A stretch of 64,000 nt of DNA from Roseateles noduli (lineage in GTDB: Bacteria; Pseudomonadota; Gammaproteobacteria; Burkholderiales; Burkholderiaceae_C). The notes beneath the pieces were generated by a model. It was not told the origin of the DNA. It did no database searches and saw only the letters and a program-made list of their open reading frames with translations. The translations under genes were made by a program, and so were the position numbers. This document shows, piece by piece, positions 35,408-44,014 of the stretch. The stretch is taken from assembly GCA_002205125.1 (NCBI GenBank), contig NIOE01000006.1:372001-436000 (forward strand). The letters run 5' to 3'. Position 1 is the first letter of the stretch. The number at the start of each line of letters is the position of its first letter.

Positions 35408-37525
35408 ATGACGATCAGGCGAGGGCCCAGGGCCGCGAACAGGGCGCGCGTAGGCGCGGTGGTGTTGGCGGTCTGCGGCCCCGCGTGTGCCCAGATAACT
35501 GGGATCGTCGCCAAGGCGGAGCCGGTCACGCTCGATCGCGTCGAGCTCAGCGGCCGTCACTACGACAACGCCATCGGCACGACGGACGCCGCCTCGCAGG
35601 GCGCCGTGCGCGCCGAGCTGCTGAAGAGCCGCCCGGCGCTGCGCCCGGGCGAGGTGCTCGAATTCGTGCCGGGGCTGATCGTCACGCAGCACAGCGGCGA
35701 CGGGAAGGCCAACCAGTACTTCCTGCGCGGCTTCAACCTCGACCACGGCACCGACTTCGCCACGACGGTGATGGGGCTGCCGGTCAACATGCCCAGCCAT
35801 GCGCACGGGCAGGGCTACTCGGACCTCAACTTCCTGATCCCCGAGCTGGTCGAGCGCATCGACTACCGCAAGGGGCCGTACTTCGCGGGCAACGGCGACT
35901 TCGCCGCGGCGGGGTCGGCGGACATCGGCTACTTCCGCAAGCTCGACGATCCGTTCGTCGCGTTGACCTTGGGGGAGGGCAAATACCGGCGCGGTCTGGC
36001 GGCGGGGTCGACCGACATCGGCGGCGGCATGCAGCTGCTGGGCGCCGTGGAAGCGATGCGCAACGACGGCCCGTGGACGCTGTCCGAGGACCTGAACCGC
36101 CGCAACGTGGTGCTGAGCCTGTCGGGCGGCTCGGACGCCTCCGGCGGAGCGGGCGGCGACCGCTGGCGCATCGGCCTGATGGACTACCGCGCGGACTGGA
36201 CCTCGACGGACCAGGTGCCGCAGCGGCTGATCGATGCGGGCACCTTCGACGGTCGGCCGTTCGGCCGCTTCGATGCGGTCGATCCGAGCGACGGCGGCGA
36301 CACGCGTCGCAGCAGCCTGTCCGGTGAATGGCAGCGCGATGCCGACGGCGCGACCACGCGTCTGGCCGCCTATGCGATGGCCTACAAGCTCGCGCTGTAT
36401 TCCAACTTCACCTACGCGATGGAACGCCCCGACGTCGGCGACCAGTTCGCGCAGACGGACGACCGCCGGGTCTACGGCCTGAACGGCAGCCACGCGTTCG
36501 ATCACACGCTCGGCAGTCTGCCGGCGCGCTCGGAATTCGGGTTCCAGGTTCGTCAGGACCGCGCGCGGGTGGGGCTGTTCAACACGGTGGCGCGCGTCGT
36601 CGTCGATCCGGAGAACGACACCACGCGCGACGACGACGTGCGCGAGACGCTGGCCGGCGTGTACGGCCAGACCAGCGTGGAGCTCGCGCCGTGGGCGCGT
36701 TCGGTGGTGGGCCTGCGCGCCGATCACGGGCGCTTCCGCGTCGACCATCGAGCCGGGGAGGGGAACTCCGGCAGCGCGCGCGAGACGCTGGTGTCGCCGA
36801 AGTTCTCGCTGGTGCTGGGACCGTGGGCGAAGACGGAGCTGTTCGTCAACGCCGGTCGCGGCTTCCACAGCAACGACGCGCGCGGCGTCACCAGCGCGGT
36901 CGATCCGGCGCAGGGCTTGGTGAAGGCCAAGGGCTACGAGCTCGGCCTGCGCAGCGAGATCGTGCCGGGACTGCAGAGCTCGATCGCGTTGTGGAAGCTG
37001 GACTTCAATTCGGAGCTGGTCTACGTCGGCGACGCCGGCGCGACCGAGGCCAACCGGCCGAGCAAGCGGCGCGGCATCGAGTGGAACAACCGCTACGTGC
37101 CGCTGCCCTGGCTGCTGATCGATGCGGACCTCGCGTGGACGCACGCGCGTTTCTCCGACGCCGATCCGGCGGGCAACCGAATTCCGAATGCGGTCGACAA
37201 GGTCGCCTCGCTGGGCGTGACGGTGCGCGAGCTCGGTCCGTGGGCGGCGAGCCTGCAGTGGCGCTACCTCGGCAGCGGCGCGCTGATCGAGGACAACAGC
37301 GTCCGCTCGCATTCCTCGCTGACGACCAACCTGCGCGTGAGTCGACGCTTCGGCACGAAGACAGAGTTGACGCTGGACGTCTTCAATCTCTTCGACCGCA
37401 AGGTCAACGACATCGAGTACTTCTACGAATCGCAGCTGCCCGGCGAAGCCGCGCCCGTCGCCGATCGCCACGTGCATCCCGCCGAACCGCGCACGGTGCG
37501 CGTCACGCTGCGCCGCAGCTTCTGA
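35408..37525 (+). CDS. TonB-dependent outer-membrane receptor
   Basis: 705 aa, starting at MTIRRGPRAANRARVG. The signal peptide ends near ACAQITG; a TonB-box-like VTLDRVELSG follows. The plug domain contains LEFVPGLIVTQHSGDGKANQ and YFLRGFNLDHGTDFATTVMG, and the C-terminus VRVTLRRSF ends in the Phe needed for outer-membrane insertion. The block NLDHGTDFATTVMGLPVNMP is characteristic of a group of receptors without a known ligand. I see no Fur box upstream, so iron is not an obvious substrate. Cassette 1 begins only 35 bp after its stop. Confidence 0.92.
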   Translation: MTIRRGPRAANRARVGAVVLAVCGPACAQITGIVAKAEPVTLDRVELSGRHYDNAIGTTDAASQGAVRAELLKSRPALRPGEVLEFVPGLIVTQHSGDGKANQYFLRGFNLDHGTDFATTVMGLPVNMPSHAHGQGYSDLNFLIPELVERIDYRKGPYFAGNGDFAAAGSADIGYFRKLDDPFVALTLGEGKYRRGLAAGSTDIGGGMQLLGAVEAMRNDGPWTLSEDLNRRNVVLSLSGGSDASGGAGGDRWRIGLMDYRADWTSTDQVPQRLIDAGTFDGRPFGRFDAVDPSDGGDTRRSSLSGEWQRDADGATTRLAAYAMAYKLALYSNFTYAMERPDVGDQFAQTDDRRVYGLNGSHAFDHTLGSLPARSEFGFQVRQDRARVGLFNTVARVVVDPENDTTRDDDVRETLAGVYGQTSVELAPWARSVVGLRADHGRFRVDHRAGEGNSGSARETLVSPKFSLVLGPWAKTELFVNAGRGFHSNDARGVTSAVDPAQGLVKAKGYELGLRSEIVPGLQSSIALWKLDFNSELVYVGDAGATEANRPSKRRGIEWNNRYVPLPWLLIDADLAWTHARFSDADPAGNRIPNAVDKVASLGVTVRELGPWAASLQWRYLGSGALIEDNSVRSHSSLTTNLRVSRRFGTKTELTLDVFNLFDRKVNDIEYFYESQLPGEAAPVADRHVHPAEPRTVRVTLRRSF

Positions 37526-37560
37526 CGCGCGGCTGAATCAATGACCTCTTCTGCGTAGAC

Positions 37561-37671
37561 GCAGGGGGAGTGACCTACTTCAATCAACGCCCCCCATCAG
37601 AACGCCCTTTGGAGGGAATCGACAAACGCCCTTTCCCTTCGACACTGCATGCATTCGAGCCGTGAGCTCGG
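37561..37671 (+). promoter_or_regulatory. Conserved leader of HEPN cassette 1
   Basis: This aligns without gaps to 47431 and 54781 onward over 96 bp. Elements in order: GGGGGA (37564-37569) with CCCCC 32 nt later end to end; CCCTTTGGAGGG, which keeps the CCCT/AGGG stem; TCGACA at 37619-37624 and again at 37639-37644; GCATTC; then a CGAGC/GCTCG hairpin (37656-37660, 37666-37670). The two TCGACA boxes could be a promoter (TCGACA as a -35 box, GACACT at a fixed 16-bp distance) or a tandem binding site two helical turns apart. Confidence 0.7.
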
Positions 37672-37701
37672 TGTTGATTGCAGAGGCGAAGGAGAGAAGT
37701 G

Positions 37702-38352
37702 ATGGTGTTGGCAGAAGTGGAATTCGAGTCGAAATTTTTCCTGCAGGCGATCGAGCAGGAGAGCAGGTCGCCCAAGGAGCGCCCGCCGGAGTCGGAGCCG
37801 GCGACAGCCGCGAATCCGCCGGCGGCGCCACCGACCGTGGTGACCAACCTGTCGATGGGCGGACACGATCGGATGCGAGGTCTCGCGCCATTGGTTCGAG
37901 TGCTGCGTGACCCGGAGTCGCTCTTCGGAGCGTCGTCGGAGCGCAGGCCGGAGGCCTGCGGAAAACCCGTCGACTGGACCGTCGCACCCGCAGAGATTCG
38001 TCGCTATCTGACCCATTGGGGCATGAGGTGTTCGGACGTCCTCTTCCACCTCAAGTTGGCCGCGGAAGTCCTGCGGGAGAACGGCATCAGGATCTGTCGC
38101 GGTGATCCGCTCATCAACTTCATCTGGCAGGAAGACACGATGAGCATTCAGATCATCCTCTGCATTGACGCATCGTCGAAGAAGTCCCATGACCTGACGT
38201 GCGAGCTGAGTGCTCGTGCCATCGATTTTGAACTTCCCTACCGAGGGTTCACCTTCAGCTTCATGGATGGTGAAGGGGAGGGCGACGGCGAAGACGAACT
38301 CGATATTCGGATCAGGCTTGCGCGCGCCAAAACGCAAGGCAGCAAGGGGTAA
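37702..38352 (+). CDS. Cassette 1 protein A, unrecognised family
   Basis: 216 aa, starting at MVLAEVEFESKFF with a GGAGAGAAGTG site before it. I do not recognise the family, but it is paralogous to the A proteins at 47560 and 54920. Shared landmarks are DPESLFG, a VDW pair, LAAEVLRENGIRICRGDP, a strand ending in IDAS and YRGFTFSF. Residues 20-50 are a Pro/Ser/Ala-rich insert absent from the other two copies. The C-terminal region is acidic (DGEGEGDGEDELD). It contains no nucleotidyltransferase GSxxxGxxxxxSD motif, so it is not the MNT partner known for other HEPN pairs. The HEPN-like gene starts 2 bp after its stop. Its GC content is below that of its neighbours. Confidence 0.75.
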   Translation: MVLAEVEFESKFFLQAIEQESRSPKERPPESEPATAANPPAAPPTVVTNLSMGGHDRMRGLAPLVRVLRDPESLFGASSERRPEACGKPVDWTVAPAEIRRYLTHWGMRCSDVLFHLKLAAEVLRENGIRICRGDPLINFIWQEDTMSIQIILCIDASSKKSHDLTCELSARAIDFELPYRGFTFSFMDGEGEGDGEDELDIRIRLARAKTQGSKG

Positions 38353-38354
38353 TC

Positions 38355-38741
38355 ATGGCCATCAAATCAATCGATCTCATGTCACTCGCAGAAGACCATT
38401 CCCTGGTCGATGCAGAGCCCAGTCGGCGCTCGGCAATCTCTCGTGCCTATCACGCCTCCTTCCATCGATGCCTGGACTGGGAGTGCGAAGTGCTGAAGCG
38501 AGAGAAGGTGAAGACACGCCGGGGCAGCGTGCATCAGCAACTGTTGAAGCGTCTTGAGAAACCGGCATCGCCCTGCTCGCCTGAACAGGCGCAGCAAGCC
38601 CGCGAGTTGCATCAGTTGTTGAGCCGGCAGAGGGACAGGCGAGTCGCAGCCGATTACAGGCTCGACGATGACGTGGGAGATAAGTTGCTCCGGCAACAGT
38701 TGCGCGACGCGAATCAGCTGTTCCGCACTTGCGGCGACTGA
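38355..38741 (+). CDS. Cassette 1 protein B, HEPN-like (UPF0332 style)
   Basis: 128 aa, all helical. The motif RAYHASFH places Arg30 and His37 six residues apart, within the Rx4-6H pattern of HEPN ribonucleases; it is preceded by RRSAIS as in UPF0332 proteins. GSVHQQLLKRL and RRVAADYRL match the later HEPN helices (the R..ADY signature). HEPN proteins are commonly RNases in toxin-antitoxin, abortive infection or CRISPR-linked systems. Here Tyr is replaced by His in the usual RAYYA. It starts 2 bp after protein A with AAGGGG as its site. A strong terminator follows. Confidence 0.78.
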   Translation: MAIKSIDLMSLAEDHSLVDAEPSRRSAISRAYHASFHRCLDWECEVLKREKVKTRRGSVHQQLLKRLEKPASPCSPEQAQQARELHQLLSRQRDRRVAADYRLDDDVGDKLLRQQLRDANQLFRTCGD

Positions 38742-38746
38742 CCGCG

Positions 38747-38774
38747 ATCAATGCGCCTCCCGGCGCATTGATCG
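38747..38774. terminator. Bidirectional hairpin terminator
   Basis: GATCAATGCGCC and GGCGCATTGATC form a perfect 12-bp stem with a TCCC loop. It lies just past cassette 1 and 34 bp past the stop of the convergent PEP-CTERM gene, so it can serve both. It is one of the most regular hairpins in the window. Confidence 0.7.
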
Positions 38775-38807
38775 TCGTCGCGGGGCCGTGGAGGCCCCGG
38801 CGGGGAT

Positions 38808-39476
38808 TTACTTCGACTGCTTGCGCCGTGCCACGAACCCGACGGCCGCCAGGCCGGCGAGCATCAGCGCGTAGGTGTGCGGCTCCGGCACCGCCGAGAT
38901 GCCGATGTTGTCGATCGCGCCGTTCAGCTCGCCGCTGAACACCAGCGAACGGCCCACGCCGGCGAAGCTCACCGACGCCAGGTCGAAGTGGCAGTAGGAC
39001 GTGTCGGCGCAACCGGTCTGCGCGTTGTTCAGCAGCGAGAACGAGCCCAGGATGGAGCCCGTGCCGTTCAGCCCGCTGTAGATCGTGACCGCGCCGGCCA
39101 GTGCGCTGGCCGACGAGTAGTACAGCGACACCTCGCCGGTGAAGCCCTTGGCGACGTTCATCAGGCCGGTCTCGCCCATGTTGTTGAACATCACGCCGCC
39201 CATCGTCGGGGCGTTGCTGAAGTAGTTGCCGCTCGGGCTGTCGGCCAGGCCGTCGTTGGCCAGGCCCAGGATGGAGCCGCTGAACGACACGCCCAGGTTG
39301 ACGCCGCTCAGGCCGGCGCCGTCGGTGCCGCCGTTGTAGTAGTCGGCGACCGAGGCGAAGCTCGTCGGGCCGTCGAAGTCGATCCAGGCGTTGGCGGCGT
39401 GGGCCGGCGCCGCGGACAGGGCGAGGGCCGACAGCGCGGCCAGGGACAGCAGGACGGGGGAAGCAGCACGCTTCAT
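38808..39476 (-). CDS. PEP-CTERM sorting-domain protein
   Basis: 222 aa, starting at MKRAASPVLLSLAALS. A signal peptide ends at APAHAA. The C-terminus is a textbook PEP-CTERM: VPEP, a hydrophobic helix (ALMLAGLAAVGFVA) and the basic RRKQSK. Such proteins are exported and processed by exosortase, often together with exopolysaccharide. The mature domain is Gly/Ser/Asn-rich with one Cys pair (GCADTSYCHFD) and a jelly-roll-like pattern. Function unknown. No exosortase is encoded in this window. Confidence 0.9.
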   Translation of the reverse strand: MKRAASPVLLSLAALSALALSAAPAHAANAWIDFDGPTSFASVADYYNGGTDGAGLSGVNLGVSFSGSILGLANDGLADSPSGNYFSNAPTMGGVMFNNMGETGLMNVAKGFTGEVSLYYSSASALAGAVTIYSGLNGTGSILGSFSLLNNAQTGCADTSYCHFDLASVSFAGVGRSLVFSGELNGAIDNIGISAVPEPHTYALMLAGLAAVGFVARRKQSK

Positions 39477-39760
39477 GGAGGTTCTCCGGTGGGGGTCAGG
39501 GGTTGCCTCCCGCATGCAGACCCGCGCGGATCCGGCCTGCACGTCGAGACGCGTCGCCCGGCAGTCTCGAATCCGTCCAAGGCAGTCGCGTGACGGAAGT
39601 CTCATTCCACGGGTTTCCCGCGTCCCTGGTTTCAGGGGACGCGTTTCCGGGTCCTGCCACGGCGCTGTCACGGCTCGGTCAAGGCGGCTTTCTACGCTGC
39701 GCGTGACTTTTTCCTCACCTGATCCTCACCTTGTCCTCGCGGACACCTGGAGCACCCACC
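39477..39760. other. 284-bp divergent intergenic region
   Basis: It separates the PEP-CTERM gene from the PHP-domain gene and should hold two promoters. One feature is visible: CGCGTCCC (39619-39626) pairs with GGGACGCG (39636-39643) around a 9-nt loop. I see no coding frame worth listing. Confidence 0.4.
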
Positions 39761-42013
39761 ATGCGCTTCCCCTTCGCCCGACGCGACGTCGCCCTCGCGG
39801 CGCTTGCCGCCCTCGGCTCCCTCTCGCTGAGCACCGTCTCCGCGCCGGCCGCCGCCGCGGGCAAGACCCCCGGCCGCTACGTCAGCGGCGACTTCCACAA
39901 CCACACCACCTGCTCGGACGGCTCGATCTCGATGCAGAAGCTGGTGAAGAAGGTCACCGACAAGCAGGACACCCCCTGGGGCCTGGACTGGTTCGTGCAA
40001 GCGGGCCACGGCGGCAACGGCAACCGCAACTGCACGCTGGTGGAGGACGCCTCGCTGTCCACGCCGGCCTATCCCTTCGTCCAAGGCCAGGGCCCGACGA
40101 CGACCTGGACCGCCAGCATCGGCGCGGCCGCGATCAAGGGCGACGGCGGCGGCATCGGCGGCAACGGCAACATGTGGCGCTGGCAGTCGATCCAGGAGTT
40201 CCAGTACCCGGTCCTGGAATACCTGTCGGTCGCCAAGAACCTGCCGCTGTTCATCGGCATGGAGTCGGTGGTCGCCGGCCATGAGCACACCTCGATGTCC
40301 ATCGTGACGGGCCAGATGCCCAACGGCATCGACAACACCACGCTGCCGGCCAACGGCAGCTTCTCCGCGCTGGGCAACGCCGACGCGCTGGCGCAGTGGT
40401 CCTACTGCTTCGACCGCGGCGACACCGACCGCAGCCGCGGCAACGTCACCGGCTCCAACGTGGGCAACAACTGGAACTGCGCCGTCCCGGGCAGCAACAG
40501 CGCGTCCGACGTGAGCTGGAACGCCCAGGCCCAGAAGCTGATGCCCGCCGGCGGCGCCGGCACCGGCACGCGCGGCCACCTGAAGACCGTCGAGGCGCTG
40601 AAGTGGATGGCCCAGTACCACCCCAACGCCAGCTACTACGTGCCGGCCCACCTGGAGCGCGCCGGCCCGTTCTACGCCGACGGCAACCAGGGCTTCAACA
40701 TCGAGCACCTGCGCAACTTCAACAACGCCGCCCCCGGCATCGCCTTCGGCTTCGAATCGCAGCCGGGTCACGGCGCCTCGGCCAACCGCGGCGAGTACCA
40801 GGTCAACCGCAACACCTTCGGCAGCGAGAAGGTGGACTCGGTCGGCGGCACGACCTTCGGCGGCACCGGCGTGTATGCGGGCGTGGTCGGCGGCGTGTGG
40901 GACGCGCTGCTCGGCGAAGGCCGCAACTTCTGGTTCTTCGCCAGCTCCGACTGGCACAACCGCGGCAGCTTCGGTCCCGACGACCGCCGCTCGACGCAGG
41001 ACTTCTATCCCGGCGAGTACCAGCGCACCTACGCGATGGTCCGCAACGGCAGCGACAAGCTGCGTCCGCAGGCCATCGTCAACGGCCTGCGCTCGGGCAA
41101 CGCCTGGTCGACGACCGGTCAGCTGATCGACCGCCTGGCCGTGGTGGTCTGCGCGTCGTACGCCGGCCCGGGCGCGCGCAGCAGCGCGTCGGTGGAGCAG
41201 CTTGCGCTGAACGCCGCCTCCGGCAACACCGACACCGACGTGACCGGCTGCGCCACGATGGGCGAGAAGCTGGTCGTGCGTCCGGGCGCCGAGCTGGTCG
41301 TCGCCGTCGCGGTCCGCGATCCGGCGGGCACGAACTACTCGCCGTACAGCTTCCCGAATCCGTCGCTGAAGCAGGTCGGCATCGACCAGCCGATCAACCA
41401 GCCGGTGCTGGACCACATCGACCTGATCCGCGGCCTGGTCAGCGGCTACCGCGCGCCGGGCTCGGCCGACTACGCCGGCGAATGGCCGCGCAACACCAAC
41501 TGGCTGCGCACCGACGGCACGACCACCGGTCTGGCCAACGTGCCGGCGGCGGCGAAGAACACGACGGCCGCGGTGATCCGCACCTTCAACGGGGCCGGTT
41601 CGACGCCGTGGGTCAAGGTGATCTCGGGCGCGGACAGCACGCAGTTCCTGAAGATGAGCTACCGCATCCCGGCGGTGACCGCCTCGCAGTACGTGCGCCT
41701 GCGCGGCACCAACCTGCCGGCCTCCGTGCCCTTCGAGACCGACGGCAGCGGCAACCCGCTGGCCGACCTGTACACCAACGCCAACGACTCGACCAAGCTG
41801 CGCATCGGGTGCACGACGGTGGGCACCAACGTGCCGGCCAACGGCGGCACCTACACCGGCACGACGATCGACGGCTGCCCGAACCACCTGCCGATCGTCG
41901 GCGGCGTGAAGTACGTGGCCTACGACGTGGCGGCCTGGTCGGACCTCTGGTTCTACAGCAACCCGGTCTACATCGAGGTGTCGGGTTCGACGCAAGTGGC
42001 GGGTGTGAAGTAA
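39761..42013 (+). CDS. Exported PHP/DUF3604-like metal-dependent hydrolase
   Basis: 750 aa, starting at MRFPFARRDVALAALAAL. An RR-containing leader ending in PAAAAG suggests export, perhaps by Tat, though the RR context is not classical. GDFHNHTTCSDGS is the first PHP-type metal motif, with SSDWHNRGSFGPDD a later His site; this fits the DUF3604/PHP-like family. Such proteins are predicted phosphoesterases or related hydrolases in the periplasm. The C-terminal 200 residues (VKYVAYDVAAWSDLWFYSNP) form a beta-rich end. Downstream are a parvulin-like and a HupE/UreJ gene, a combination I recall for DUF3604 genes. A hairpin follows the stop. Confidence 0.88.
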   Translation: MRFPFARRDVALAALAALGSLSLSTVSAPAAAAGKTPGRYVSGDFHNHTTCSDGSISMQKLVKKVTDKQDTPWGLDWFVQAGHGGNGNRNCTLVEDASLSTPAYPFVQGQGPTTTWTASIGAAAIKGDGGGIGGNGNMWRWQSIQEFQYPVLEYLSVAKNLPLFIGMESVVAGHEHTSMSIVTGQMPNGIDNTTLPANGSFSALGNADALAQWSYCFDRGDTDRSRGNVTGSNVGNNWNCAVPGSNSASDVSWNAQAQKLMPAGGAGTGTRGHLKTVEALKWMAQYHPNASYYVPAHLERAGPFYADGNQGFNIEHLRNFNNAAPGIAFGFESQPGHGASANRGEYQVNRNTFGSEKVDSVGGTTFGGTGVYAGVVGGVWDALLGEGRNFWFFASSDWHNRGSFGPDDRRSTQDFYPGEYQRTYAMVRNGSDKLRPQAIVNGLRSGNAWSTTGQLIDRLAVVVCASYAGPGARSSASVEQLALNAASGNTDTDVTGCATMGEKLVVRPGAELVVAVAVRDPAGTNYSPYSFPNPSLKQVGIDQPINQPVLDHIDLIRGLVSGYRAPGSADYAGEWPRNTNWLRTDGTTTGLANVPAAAKNTTAAVIRTFNGAGSTPWVKVISGADSTQFLKMSYRIPAVTASQYVRLRGTNLPASVPFETDGSGNPLADLYTNANDSTKLRIGCTTVGTNVPANGGTYTGTTIDGCPNHLPIVGGVKYVAYDVAAWSDLWFYSNPVYIEVSGSTQVAGVK

Positions 42014-42034
42014 GCCTGTCGCATTGAAGCCCGC

Positions 42035-42062
42035 TGCGCCGCGCGTTTCGACGTGCGGCGCA
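42035..42062 (+). terminator. Hairpin after the PHP-domain gene
   Basis: TGCGCCGC (42035-42042) pairs with GCGGCGCA (42055-42062), followed by TTTCCATTTT. Stem and T-rich tail fit an intrinsic terminator, or an attenuator that lowers expression of the downstream PPIase gene. This is why I reject a GTG at 42053 as the start of that gene. Confidence 0.65.
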
Positions 42063-42091
42063 TTTCCATTTTCAGAAGTGATCCGATTGCC

Positions 42092-42979
42092 ATGTCGATG
42101 ACGATGCCCCCTGCGACCGAAGCCCGTACCGTGTCCAACGCGTCCCCGTCCTCCAAACGCGGCTGGCCCGCGTGGACGCGCGAGCCGCTGCTGCACTTCC
42201 TGCTGCTCGGCGGCGTGCTGTTCGGCGTGGACCACGTGCTGGTCAGCCGCGCGGACGATCCGATGCGCATCGTCGTCGGCGCCGAGGTCGACGCCGAGGC
42301 GACCCAGGTCTTCACCGCATCGCGCGGCCGCGCGCCGGATGCGAAGGAGCTCGCCGCGCTGCGCCAGGTCTGGCTCGACAACGAGGTGCTGTACCGCGAA
42401 GGCCTGGCGCTGCAGCTCGACAAGGGCGACACGGCGATCCGCGAGCGCGTGATCTTCAAGTCGCTCAGCATGATCGACGCCGGCGTGAAGCTGCCGCCGG
42501 CCGACGACGCGCACCTGCGCGGCTGGTTCGAATCGCACCGCGAGAAGTACGACGATCCCGCGCGTTTCGACTTCGAGGAAGCGGTGCTGCCCGGCGACGC
42601 CGACGAGGCGGCGCTGCGCGCCTTCGCCGCGAAGCTGAACGCCGGCACGCCGGGGAACTCCGATGCCGGCGCGGGTCTGCGCGTCTTCAAGGGCCGGCCG
42701 CACGCCAACCTCGTGCAGAGCTACGGCGTGGACTTCGCGAAGGCGATCGAGTCGTCGGCGGTCGGCGAATGGCGCGTGTTCCGCACCGTGGAAGGCGGCA
42801 ATCCGGCGTGGCGCGCGATGCGGCTGGTCTCGACGTCGCCGGCCCGACCCGGCGACTTCAACGTGCTGCGGGGCGTCGTGCTGCAGTACTGGACCGACGC
42901 GACACTGTCGGAGCAGCGCAGCGCCGCCGTGCTCGCGCTGAGCCGCAAGTACACGATCAGCCGGGAGGCTGTCAAATGA
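42092..42979 (+). CDS. Membrane-anchored parvulin-like peptidyl-prolyl isomerase
   Basis: 295 aa, starting at MSMTMPPATEARTV. A single membrane helix (LLHFLLLGGVLFGVDHVLV) places the rest in the periplasm. Residues 70-170 are helical with the SurA/PpiD-style pattern VWLDNEVLYREGLALQLDKG, and the C-terminal third (SYGVDFAKAIESSAVGEWR) resembles a parvulin fold without all its usual motifs. It may help fold the upstream exported PHP protein. Its stop overlaps the HupE-like start by ATGA. Confidence 0.82.
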   Translation: MSMTMPPATEARTVSNASPSSKRGWPAWTREPLLHFLLLGGVLFGVDHVLVSRADDPMRIVVGAEVDAEATQVFTASRGRAPDAKELAALRQVWLDNEVLYREGLALQLDKGDTAIRERVIFKSLSMIDAGVKLPPADDAHLRGWFESHREKYDDPARFDFEEAVLPGDADEAALRAFAAKLNAGTPGNSDAGAGLRVFKGRPHANLVQSYGVDFAKAIESSAVGEWRVFRTVEGGNPAWRAMRLVSTSPARPGDFNVLRGVVLQYWTDATLSEQRSAAVLALSRKYTISREAVK

Positions 42980-44004
42980 TCCGCTGGACGAGACGGATCC
43001 TCGGTCTGCTGCTGGCGGCGCTCGCACTGACCGGCGGCGCCGCGCAGGCGCACGAGATGAGCATGGCGGAGATGCAGGTGCGCGAGACCGCGCGCGGCGA
43101 GTTCATCTGGCAATGGACGGCGAGCGAGAAGCGTGCCGCCGACGAGGTGCTCGCACCCGCGTGGCCCGAGGGCTGCACGGCGGAGGGATTGAACCTGCAT
43201 TGCGGCCAGGCGGGCCTGACGGGCACGCTGACGATGGAGGGCGTGGGCCGGCAGTACTCGGCGGCGCTGGTGAAGGTGTTCTGGATCGACGGCCAGACCA
43301 GCGTCTATACGCTGACGGCGGGGCAACCGTCGGTGCAGCTGTTCGGGTCGGCGCAGGACAAGCGCGGCATGGGCGAGATCGCCCGCGCGTACACGCTGCT
43401 GGGCGTCGAGCACATCCTGGCGGGCATCGACCACCTGATGTTCGTGATCGGGCTGCTGTTCCTGGTGGGCTTCCGGCGCCAGCTGCTGTGGACGATCACG
43501 GCATTCACCGCGGCGCACAGCCTGACCCTGGGCATGAGCGCGCTGGGCTGGCTGCAGCTGCGTCCTCCGCCCGTGGAAGCCACGATCGCGCTGTCCATCG
43601 TGCTGGTCGCCTGCGAGGCGTTGAGACCGTCGCGCCGCGGCCAGGACGGTGCCAACAGCAAGGGCGGCACGATCAGCACGAGCGGCACGAGCAACGACGG
43701 CGACACGCTGGCGCGGCGCTGGCCGGCGCTGGTGGCCTTCCTGTTCGGGCTGGTGCACGGCCTGGGCTTCGCCGGCGCGTTGCGCGAGATCGGTCTGCCG
43801 GAGAAGCACCTGCTGGTGGCGTTGCTGACCTTCAACGTCGGCGTCGAGATCGGCCAGTTGATGACGGTGGGCGCGTGCTGGGCGCTGTGGCGCGTGGCCA
43901 GCCGCTGGTCGTGGACCAGCCGGCTGCGCACGGCGCTGCTCTACCTGATCGGGTCCGCGGCGGCCTACTGGTCGTGGCTGCGCATCGCGGCGATCGTCGG
44001 CTGA
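42976..44004 (+). CDS. HupE/UreJ-family membrane protein
   Basis: 342 aa. A signal peptide ends at AAQAHEM, and a periplasmic domain of about 120 residues follows. The C-terminal membrane domain has the HupE/UreJ_2 blocks GVEHILAGIDHLMFVIGLLFL, TAFTAAHSLTLGMSALG and FGLVHGLGFAGALREIGLP, quoted here in parts. The conserved histidines suggest metal transport (HupE carries nickel). A Gly/Ser/Thr linker (residues 225-240) interrupts the membrane domain. It is translationally coupled to the PPIase gene and 10 bp before the oxygenase gene. Confidence 0.88.
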   Translation: MIRWTRRILGLLLAALALTGGAAQAHEMSMAEMQVRETARGEFIWQWTASEKRAADEVLAPAWPEGCTAEGLNLHCGQAGLTGTLTMEGVGRQYSAALVKVFWIDGQTSVYTLTAGQPSVQLFGSAQDKRGMGEIARAYTLLGVEHILAGIDHLMFVIGLLFLVGFRRQLLWTITAFTAAHSLTLGMSALGWLQLRPPPVEATIALSIVLVACEALRPSRRGQDGANSKGGTISTSGTSNDGDTLARRWPALVAFLFGLVHGLGFAGALREIGLPEKHLLVALLTFNVGVEIGQLMTVGACWALWRVASRWSWTSRLRTALLYLIGSAAAYWSWLRIAAIVG

Positions 44005-44014
44005 GGGGGCAACC

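Noticed and set aside
37639-37655. Sigma-54 promoter in the cassette leader (GACACTGCATGCA resembles TGGCAC-N5-TTGCA)
   Set aside because: The essential GG is absent in all three leaders, and the spacing of GACAC to TGCAT is not kept in base detail.
37702-38352. Protein A as a minimal nucleotidyltransferase, the usual partner of HEPN toxins
   Set aside because: No GS-x-x-x-G-x(5)-SD motif or catalytic Asp set is present in any of the three A proteins.
42053-42055. GTG as an upstream start for the PPIase gene
   Set aside because: It lies inside the terminator hairpin at 42035-42062; the ATG at 42092 is better placed before the membrane anchor.
39692-43027. Minus-strand open frame of over 1,100 codons opposite the PHP, PPIase and HupE genes
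   Set aside because: It is the mirror of plus-strand genes with clear families; GC-rich codon bias creates long antisense frames. Its translation is low-complexity (Arg, Gly, Ala, His) and matches nothing.
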